Source: Lysobacterales bacterium | GTDB taxonomy: Bacteria; Pseudomonadota; Gammaproteobacteria; Xanthomonadales; Marinicellaceae | Assembly: GCA_026990095.1 (NCBI GenBank) | Contig: JALSIL010000421.1 | Coordinates: 1-13,289, forward strand | Direction of reading: 5' to 3' | Length of the DNA: 13,289 nucleotides | In this document: positions 5,171 through 12,800 of the stretch, one piece after another | How the letters are laid out: the number at the start of each line of letters is the position of its first letter | How positions within the stretch are numbered: the first letter of the stretch is position 1 | The notes under the pieces: model-generated | Told to the model about the DNA's origin: nothing | The model's input: only the letters and a program-made list of their open reading frames with translations | The model's database searches: none | Program-made: the position numbers and the translations under genes

Positions 5171-7446
5171 TGTACCAAATTGATAAAATTTCTTACGATT
5201 ATTCACAAGGGTTGATTCTTAAAACTGGTGAGGAAATAAAGCTAACCAATAAGCAAAAAGATTTGCTTAATTATTTTATTGATAACCCTAAAAAAATACT
5301 TTCCAAACAAAAAATTATGGAAGAAGTTTGGGGGCGGATTATTACGGAAAATTCAGTCGATCAATTTATCTCCACTTTGCGTGGATACCTAGAAGAAAAC
5401 CCATCAAAACCCAAAATACTGGTGACTCATTTTGGAAAGGGCATGAGTTTTGAGGGTGCGATTAAAAAGGTTAAATCTCTCCAGCCACCCAAGTCTGCAG
5501 TTAATCAACTAATCTTACTGTTTTTGAGTGTTAGTATTATTGTTGTGAGTTATTTTTTCTTCAGTTCTGTATTCGTTGAGGATAAAAAATCACCAATCGA
5601 TTCGGCTCAAGCTTCTCCTAACCGCATGTTATTTATAACTAATATTAATGACTTGAATGATGATTACAATCAAAACTCAGCAACTCAACAACTTATCTCT
5701 GAACTTTTAAGGCTTTCAAATGGTGCGGATGTTGTCGATACCAGCCGATTTATGGGAACAGAAAAGAAGCAAGAGCTGACCAAACAAATGTGGCAATTAA
5801 ACCCTAATTTAAAATTAGTCAAAACGCAATTGCAACTAAGTGATAAAGAATACGTCTTAAGCATTGAGGTGAGTAATGGGCTCAATCCAGCAAAGAAGCA
5901 ACATTTCCGCTCGCCCGATATTCACAAAATAGTTTTGGATGCAGCCAATTACTTAGCCAAAGAAAATTCACAAAACGGTGCTTTTGATACGGATTTATTA
6001 ACTCTGTTACCAGAAGATAAGTATCTAGTAGAAACGTATATGCGAGGATTTTCCTTTACCAATAAAGGAGAAACAGCAAAAGCAATCGAGTACTTTAATT
6101 TATGTTTACAAGAAAAACCAGACTTTCATCTGGCTCGTCTAAGTTTAGCAAAAGCCTTAAGAAGACACAGTCAATACGATGAGAGTATTGCTCAGTTGGA
6201 AGCATTGCGATCCGTTAACTTGAATGAAAGTTTAACTTTGGTTGTGGACAGTGAGTTTGCAGCTGTTGAGCTACTGCGAGGTCATTTGAGCGAAGCCAAG
6301 TCCTTGTTTGAGAAAATCATCACTGCTTATCCTTTGACCTATCGGCTTTATCCCGCTTACATGAATTTGGCAGCAACGGATTATAGGATGGGAAATTACG
6401 ATCAGGCACTCGAAAGATTAAAGGTGTTGGAAAAAACCATTAATGAGAAAACACATCCCGAAGATGCGGCATTGATTTTTAATACCATGAGTGCGGTTTA
6501 TCTGTATCAAAAACAGTTAGATGAGTCTTTCAAATACATCAACAAAAGTTATGAACTTTTTAAAAAAATAGGTGATTTGCAAAGAGAAGGCCTGTCTTTA
6601 GCTCGGTTATCTATTTATTATTTCATGATTGGTGATTTGCAAAAGGCGGAAATTCACATAAGGCAGTCCTATGATATTGCTAACCAATTGGGTAATAAAC
6701 GCAGCCAACAAGCTGCTTTAAATCACATGGTAGAATTTAAACTTATTGAGGGTAAGTTTGATGAGGCATCCAAACTTAATGTGGACTTAACGCATGTTGC
6801 CAACGAAATACATTCTCTGCCAGGTCAGACTCGAGCTGCACAATGGGATAGCTTAATCGCGATAGAAAAAAAGCAATTCGATAAGGCACAACGCTCTATT
6901 TCACAACACTGGCAATTAGCACAAACAAGTCAGTCCAAACCATCAATCAACACTAACCTGATTTTACAATTGCAATTAGCTATTGCACAAAAAAACTGGA
7001 AAATGTCCGATGATTTAATTCAAAAGTTGTTGAAGTTAGAAGATAAAGATTTTTTGACCTCCAGTTTTATTCCCTTGTACATTGAATATTTATCAAGGCA
7101 GGGATTTAAGACTCGGTTATTTAATGTAATAGAAGAACAGAAAAAAAAGACTGGCGTATATAAAGATAAAATTCTATTACAAAAGCTCGCTATCAGTCTT
7201 GCTGAAGAACACCTAAAAGATAACCCGAAAAAATCCATTGAACTATTAAAAAACCTTACGGTTAATGACCTCATTAAATACCCTTATTATTCGGTGCTGG
7301 CAGAAGGGTATTACCAAACGGGTGATTTTATGAGTGCCTTAGTTCAAATGGAAAAAGCCAAAAAAAGTTATAACCAAAGATGGAATCAAGAATTACAAGA
7401 GTTGTACAATAAAATAAGGATAGCGGTAAAAGCGCAACATAATTAA
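5167..7446 (+). CDS. ToxR/CadC-type membrane transcription regulator with winged helix and TPR-like sensor domain
   Basis: A 759-aa one-component regulator. Residues 1-97 form an OmpR/PhoB-type winged helix: 'LTNKQKDLLNYFIDNP' 26-41, 'LSKQKIMEEVWG' 45-56, recognition-helix region 'SVDQFISTLRGYL' 63-75, and wing 'ILVTHFGKGMSF' 84-95. A single hydrophobic helix at about 114-136 anchors it in the inner membrane. The remaining 620 or so residues should face the periplasm. Residues 150-270 are mixed alpha/beta. From about 285 to 560 there are degenerate TPR-type helix pairs, such as 'GETAKAIEYFNLCLQEKPDF' (301-320), 'GNYDQALERL' and 'GDLQKAEIHIRQSYDIA', followed by further helical repeats to the end. 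No receiver or kinase domain is seen. The start at 5167 is fixed by a stop just upstream in frame. The gene is convergent with the surface-protein operon, ending 64 nt from it. The signal sensed and the target promoters cannot be read from the sequence. Confidence 0.87.
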   Translation: MMYQIDKISYDYSQGLILKTGEEIKLTNKQKDLLNYFIDNPKKILSKQKIMEEVWGRIITENSVDQFISTLRGYLEENPSKPKILVTHFGKGMSFEGAIKKVKSLQPPKSAVNQLILLFLSVSIIVVSYFFFSSVFVEDKKSPIDSAQASPNRMLFITNINDLNDDYNQNSATQQLISELLRLSNGADVVDTSRFMGTEKKQELTKQMWQLNPNLKLVKTQLQLSDKEYVLSIEVSNGLNPAKKQHFRSPDIHKIVLDAANYLAKENSQNGAFDTDLLTLLPEDKYLVETYMRGFSFTNKGETAKAIEYFNLCLQEKPDFHLARLSLAKALRRHSQYDESIAQLEALRSVNLNESLTLVVDSEFAAVELLRGHLSEAKSLFEKIITAYPLTYRLYPAYMNLAATDYRMGNYDQALERLKVLEKTINEKTHPEDAALIFNTMSAVYLYQKQLDESFKYINKSYELFKKIGDLQREGLSLARLSIYYFMIGDLQKAEIHIRQSYDIANQLGNKRSQQAALNHMVEFKLIEGKFDEASKLNVDLTHVANEIHSLPGQTRAAQWDSLIAIEKKQFDKAQRSISQHWQLAQTSQSKPSINTNLILQLQLAIAQKNWKMSDDLIQKLLKLEDKDFLTSSFIPLYIEYLSRQGFKTRLFNVIEEQKKKTGVYKDKILLQKLAISLAEEHLKDNPKKSIELLKNLTVNDLIKYPYYSVLAEGYYQTGDFMSALVQMEKAKKSYNQRWNQELQELYNKIRIAVKAQHN

Positions 7447-7463
7447 TCCTGCTTAGTATGGTT

Positions 7464-7494
7464 TTAACCCTGCGGAATAATTCAGCAGGGTTAA
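7464..7494. terminator. Hairpin between convergent genes
   Basis: A perfect 10-bp inverted repeat TTAACCCTGC / GCAGGGTTAA (7464-7473 with 7485-7494) with an 11-nt loop sits in the 64-nt gap between the regulator (plus) and the 769-aa gene (minus). It is positioned to end both transcripts, but T-runs are short on both sides. Confidence 0.6.
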
Positions 7495-7510
7495 TAATGC
7501 TAGGTTAGTG

Positions 7511-9820
7511 CTATTCAAACCCACTAATAAAGAAAAAATCAGATTTTGGAATAAGCACAAAATCTTTATTTATCGCATCTTGTTGTGCTGTCAAAACGAT
7601 TGGTTGTGCATCTTGGTAGTTGCAACTGCCCGAATAACAGGGTTTGTCGCCATAAACTGCGTCAATTAACACTTCAAAGCTTGTGGTTGTTAAGAAATAT
7701 GAACCCACAGGAAGTCCTGCGGTTTTGTAATACCCCAATTCATCGGTGGTATAACTGCCATAGTATATCCCTGCTTGGTTGTAGACATTAACTTGCACCT
7801 GGGCAATGGGTGCTGCCAAAACATCATCGATTATTTTTCCGCTGATACTAGCTCCTTTTGCCAGTTGGATATTTAATGGTGCACTGACGGCTTTATTTAC
7901 TGCAAGTACAATGGGCGTACCTGAAATAATATCACAGCCATTAGCTGGGCATATCATGCCGTCATAAAGAATATCAAGCCAGCCATTGCCCGCAGTCGTC
8001 GTGTAACCTAAAAAGGGTAATCGGTGACCGTTGTTGGTCACTGCATAGTACGTTCCTGCGGGCAAACCATTGACTGTGAAGCTTCCTATGGGAGCTGTGA
8101 TGCCATCACTGGTGGTTGCCCAATTGGCAAATTTGACTGTTCCATCTCCCATGTTTTGGTAAACCAAAACATGCACATCAGGAATTGGATTGCCTGTTCC
8201 AACTTCGGTAATTGTTCCTGAAAAGGATAGTCCCGTGTCCAAAACGAAATCAATATTGGCTGTCACATTGTCAGCCGTTACATTGACATCGGCAGTGGTT
8301 AAATCACAAGCCAAACCTGAGCAAATAACGTCATTGTATTTTTCATTTACATAGGGTTGGGTCAAAACTCCCACAAACAAATTGCCAGTGCGCACGGCAT
8401 AATCGCCAGGTGGTAAAGCACGAGCCGAAATATAAGTGCCATCAGTTTTTGCCCGAGCACCACCAACAACGACATTATTGGCATCAATAAATTGCACCTG
8501 CACATTGGCATCAGTAATAGGCAAACCCGTTGCTGCACTGGTAATTGTTCCTGAAATTTTACCGCCTTTTTCTAGCAAGAAATCAATATTGGGTGTGTCT
8601 TGTCCAATTCTTACAACAACAGGATTCCCAAAGTTACGTTTGCATCCTGACCAATAACAAGGCGTGTTGTTATATACTTCTCGTCTATAGAAATCTCTTC
8701 CAATATCTCCGCCTTGTACATAATAATTGCCTGGTAATAAACCACCAAAAATATAATCTCCCGTTGCCGCTGGGTCGTAATTGCTTCCCAAAACATGGCG
8801 TGTGAAGAGTAAATTATTCAATTCATCAAAAACCAAGAAGTACCCAAACTCAGCCATGGGGTTGCCAGTAATAGCATCCACTATTTTGCCAGATATTGAG
8901 CCACCATAATTGAGATTAAAGTTGATATTGCTGATGCTATTGTAGGTATCAATAATCAAATCATCCCCTTGTCCTTGTATTGCCAAATCGGAACAACCAT
9001 TGCACTGAATATTGGGATACAGTTGCGGGATATGGAAGTTTGCTGCACTTTGTGTACTGGCTTCTAGGTAAATTTTGTAAGTGCCATTGGGTATCGCATC
9101 AATGGTATAAGCTCCTGTAACGGAATCAAAAATAGCGGTATAAGATTGATAATCTGAACCATCCACATTATATAAGATTGCCATTAATGTTGTTACCCCA
9201 ACACTACTATCAGCATCCTTGATATAACCCGATACTTTCCCTCCCAGACGTGTTGAAATATCAATTCCTGTTACTGCTTCATCAACCCCAACTGTGATAT
9301 AGTTGTCAGAAGCTACAGAGCCATAATAACATCCTGAGCACAATTGTGGTCCGCCACTGGCAGCACTTTGCCAAATATATCTTAGATAACCCCTGCCTCT
9401 TGAATAAAGAACATAATCACCTGCTGTTAAATTCGTGAAGGTGTAATTTCCAGAGGCATCGGTTTCAACATTGGCAATAGGTGCACCCAAAGACAATGCA
9501 TTGACCAATCGAATTTTTTGAAACTCTATTGGGTCGCCATTTTCATCGGTAACTTGACCACTGATACTGCCCATTGCCGCGTTGATGCTTTTAACACTCT
9601 TAACTGCACTTGCATTAAATGCCTCTTGTTGTAATTGTTGATTTTTTAAATCAAATTGTTGTTGAGTGATGAGGCCTTCATCTAATAACTCATCTATCAT
9701 TTTAATGTCAACAATTGCCGCATTAGCTTGATAAAAAGAAAACAACATCAATAATCCTGAAAGTATCAGTAGAGTGTGTGTTTTTATTTTAATTTGACTT
9801 TTAAATTTTTTGATGGTCAT
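7511..9820 (-). CDS. Secreted protein with six carboxypeptidase-regulatory-like domains and C-terminal GFE tail
   Basis: A 769-aa exported protein, probably cell-surface or extracellular; no catalytic domain is seen. Residues 1-34 form a long signal peptide (core LLILSGLLMLFSF, cleavage near ANA|AI). Residues 38-67 resemble a SHOCT motif ('MIDELLDEGLITQQQFD'). Six CarboxypepD_reg-like beta-sandwich units follow, opening at 84 (GSISGQV), 193 (GGKVSGYI), 307 (GGSISGKI), 419 (GGKISGTI), 530 (GLSFSGTI) and 657 (GASISGKI), with 'LP.G.Y' turns such as 'LPPGDY' and 'LPAGTYY'. Each unit carries one cysteine pair: 161/164, 273/276, 388/393, 500/505, 624/629, 728/733. I count no other cysteines. The last six residues are F-I-S-G-F-E. 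An AGGAG (9829-9833) lies 8 nt upstream of the ATG. The gene starts 18 nt after the BspA-like gene, so they form an operon. The substrate or ligand is unknown. Confidence 0.87.
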   Translation of the reverse strand: MTIKKFKSQIKIKTHTLLILSGLLMLFSFYQANAAIVDIKMIDELLDEGLITQQQFDLKNQQLQQEAFNASAVKSVKSINAAMGSISGQVTDENGDPIEFQKIRLVNALSLGAPIANVETDASGNYTFTNLTAGDYVLYSRGRGYLRYIWQSAASGGPQLCSGCYYGSVASDNYITVGVDEAVTGIDISTRLGGKVSGYIKDADSSVGVTTLMAILYNVDGSDYQSYTAIFDSVTGAYTIDAIPNGTYKIYLEASTQSAANFHIPQLYPNIQCNGCSDLAIQGQGDDLIIDTYNSISNINFNLNYGGSISGKIVDAITGNPMAEFGYFLVFDELNNLLFTRHVLGSNYDPAATGDYIFGGLLPGNYYVQGGDIGRDFYRREVYNNTPCYWSGCKRNFGNPVVVRIGQDTPNIDFLLEKGGKISGTITSAATGLPITDANVQVQFIDANNVVVGGARAKTDGTYISARALPPGDYAVRTGNLFVGVLTQPYVNEKYNDVICSGLACDLTTADVNVTADNVTANIDFVLDTGLSFSGTITEVGTGNPIPDVHVLVYQNMGDGTVKFANWATTSDGITAPIGSFTVNGLPAGTYYAVTNNGHRLPFLGYTTTAGNGWLDILYDGMICPANGCDIISGTPIVLAVNKAVSAPLNIQLAKGASISGKIIDDVLAAPIAQVQVNVYNQAGIYYGSYTTDELGYYKTAGLPVGSYFLTTTSFEVLIDAVYGDKPCYSGSCNYQDAQPIVLTAQQDAINKDFVLIPKSDFFFISGFE

Positions 9821-9828
9821 CTTATATT

Positions 9829-9833
9829 CTCCT
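9829..9833 (-). promoter_or_regulatory. Shine-Dalgarno site of the 769-aa gene inside the short intergenic gap
   Basis: On the minus strand AGGAG lies 8 nt before the ATG at 9820 and within the 18-nt gap after the stop of the upstream gene. It fixes the start and supports translation from a shared transcript. Confidence 0.7.
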
Positions 9834-9838
9834 ATTTT

Positions 9839-12800
9839 TTATTCAAACCCGTCAGAAAAAACAATTGCATTGCTGGTTGAAACAAATACCTGTGTAGCAA
9901 CGGAAGTATTATTAGCTGCATCGGTTGAAGTTGCGGTCACTAGTGTGCCTGCTGTTAGAGTCGAAGGTAAGTGGCAAATCCAATCCCCATTGTTATCGGC
10001 ATTAACGGGGGTATTGGTGCAATTTGCACCAGTAATGGTTTGGGTTGACAGTGCTTCTGCCGTTCCTGTAATAACCAAGTCAATATCAAGAATTGCATTG
10101 ACTATGGGAGCATTAGGAGGCGTATTGTCCACCCCCGTAACAATGACAACAGCAGAGTTGGGTGACACATTTCCTACCTCATCTGTGGCAGTGGCGGTAA
10201 TTGCAGAACCCGCAACCAGCCCTGATGTTACACAGTTCCAAATGCCGCTACTATTCGTTACCACAGGGTTATTGCTGCAAATTGCTCCTGAAACTGAAAT
10301 AGTAGAATTTACCTCAGCCGTTCCTGTTATGCTGTTGTCTGTTTCATTGATAGGGTTAATCACAGGAGGTGCAGGTGCATCATTATCCACTATTAATCCT
10401 GTTGAAGTATTGGTATTTACGCCTCCTGTATTAGCAATAGAAATGGTATTATTTGTACCATCTAAACCATTTTGACCAACCGTACCAAGACAATTAACAA
10501 AGCCTGTTAATGGTGCTGGAGTTTCGCATGTCATTCCTGTTATGGTAACAATTGCACCCCACTGAATACCGCTTAAAAACAAATCAACTCCAGTTCCATT
10601 CGCTGCTGGATTTGGAATCAATTGAATTGAAGTTGGATCAGGAGGTGGTGTCGTATTAATAAAAAATGATGCTGCAAAGGGAAGTTCAGAAGGCAATGAC
10701 TCGTCTCCATTTTTAGTCTCAGTTGTTTGGACAAAAAAGTTACCATCTTGAACGGGATTAGTAAATGCAAAATCTTGTAAGCCTGTTACGGTGCATAGGT
10801 GAGAGGCCACTTGAGTGAAATTATAGCTTCCCCCTGTAAAGAATAGCTTAATGGTATTATTAGGCTCCGAACAGGAAACCCTTACCAAGGGTGTGTTATC
10901 ATTGGGTGGTGAGAGTTGTTGAGGCTCATAAGTTGGTTGACTAGGGGTGCATTCCTGACCTGCATCGGTAATAACCCAACCGTCACCCATCAGGTTGGCT
11001 TTTGCATTTAAACCATCACAATACATGGATGACCCTGCAGTAAAACCAACGTTAGGGTTATGCGGTTGTGAATCAAAGTTAATCAAAGCGGCATCGTAAA
11101 TGGGTGTTGGTAATGTAACTCCATTAAACATTTGAAACATTGTCGTGACTTGCCCAATATTCCATCCAGACATATCTGCTTTGGTGTTAAAAGCTTGCCA
11201 GAACATGTAACTCATATCGGTCACTTGCGAGGTGTCCCATAAACGGGTATCTGGATTAGCCACATAATCCCCTGCAAACATTCTTCTCATGGTGGTAATG
11301 GTGCTAACATCCCAATTTTTTGTATCTGGATTGGATCTTCTAGCACCACGAAACATGTTTTCTAGGCTTGTGGCTTGAGATAAATCGGGTGCATCTTTAG
11401 CGGTAACAATCATATTTGCTGTTCCCCAAAATGCCGATTTCATGGTCTGCCATTTCCCTGTACCCCATTGTTTAATATCCAAAATTTTCAATCGATCTCC
11501 TGAATTATTGAAATAAATATTGGGAAAGCCAGAACCATTGCCTGTAGCATCAACAATGCGAATTTGGTAGATGCCAGGGGTGGAATAATTACAGGTATAA
11601 CCGCCACCCACACCGCCAGCATTAAAGGCACCATTATCACGGCAGGAAACGTTGTAACTGTGCGGGTTGTTAAGGTCATTAAAAACAGGAATCCTAAATT
11701 GAGTTGAAGTTGTGTTTCCTGGGTTGTCGGTTTTAACGACAATAACAAAATCATCACTTTCATTAGAACAGTTCTGCCCAGAATCAGTAATCATCCAGTT
11801 TTTGTTGTTTTCTAGGACAAACTTAGCCGATACAGAATGGCATAAATTAGACGTGCCTGCATCAAGTTCTAAATTATTGTGAATTGCTGTTGTTGCAAAA
11901 ATATTTAATAACTCATCATAAGTATTTGTATTGAGCTTAACTCCACTAAACATCCCCCTAAATCCAAAACGTTGTAGGATAACAACACCATTATTGATTA
12001 ATTGAATACTGGAAATATCCCAGTTTCTTGTATCGGGATTGGCAAAAGGTACATTTCTAAACATATAATCCATAGATTTGACTGAACTGGTATCCCAATT
12101 ACTGGTATCAGGCAAAGCATTGGTGGCACCATCGAACATATATTCCATTGTTATTACTTTTGAAGTGTCCCATAAGCTGGTATCAGGATTAGCACTCACC
12201 GCCCCTTGAAACATGCCTATCATGTCTGTAACTTGCGATGTATCCCATAAACTGGTATCGGGATTAGCATCTATTGCACCTGCAAACATATAAGACATGT
12301 CCTGGACACTGGACGTATTCCAGTTGCCAATCTCAGGGCTTGATGTGGTGTTTTTGAACATTGAATTCATTGAAGTAATAGTAGAAGTATCCCACGAGCT
12401 AAATGCATTGGTTAAACCTAAAACAACCAAAGTTGCATCAGCAAACATATGATTAAGACTTGTGGTTTGTGATAGATCTGGAATAGAAGTTGTAGGAAGA
12501 GCAAAAAGATTTTCGGCTCCTCTAAAAGCATTTTCCATGCTTTGCCATTTGATGTTTCCCCATTGCCAAATATCTCTTAGCTTTAACCTCTCAGCACCAT
12601 TAGCAATATGAATTCGCGGAAAAACACCTTTGATGGCAAGCTGCTGATAAGTGTTGACTCCATAATTATGAGTCGCATCACCTGTATAGATAGTGGATTC
12701 ATCGGCATCATTCATATCCCCATCATTGTTCCAATCAACTCGGTAATAATAACCTGTACCAAAAGTTGGTATAGTAATAATACCATCGCCAATTGGTGTC

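Noticed and set aside
9810..10475. 221-codon open frame on the plus strand
   Set aside because: It lies antisense to the Ig-like end of the large minus-strand gene. Its residues are the low-complexity V/A/T/P pattern expected from the complement of Thr/Asn/Gly-rich repeats, and it has no family match.
12020..12345. CRISPR-like array of regularly spaced repeats
   Set aside because: The 75-bp period is in frame, has no unique spacers and encodes DUF285 repeats on the minus strand.
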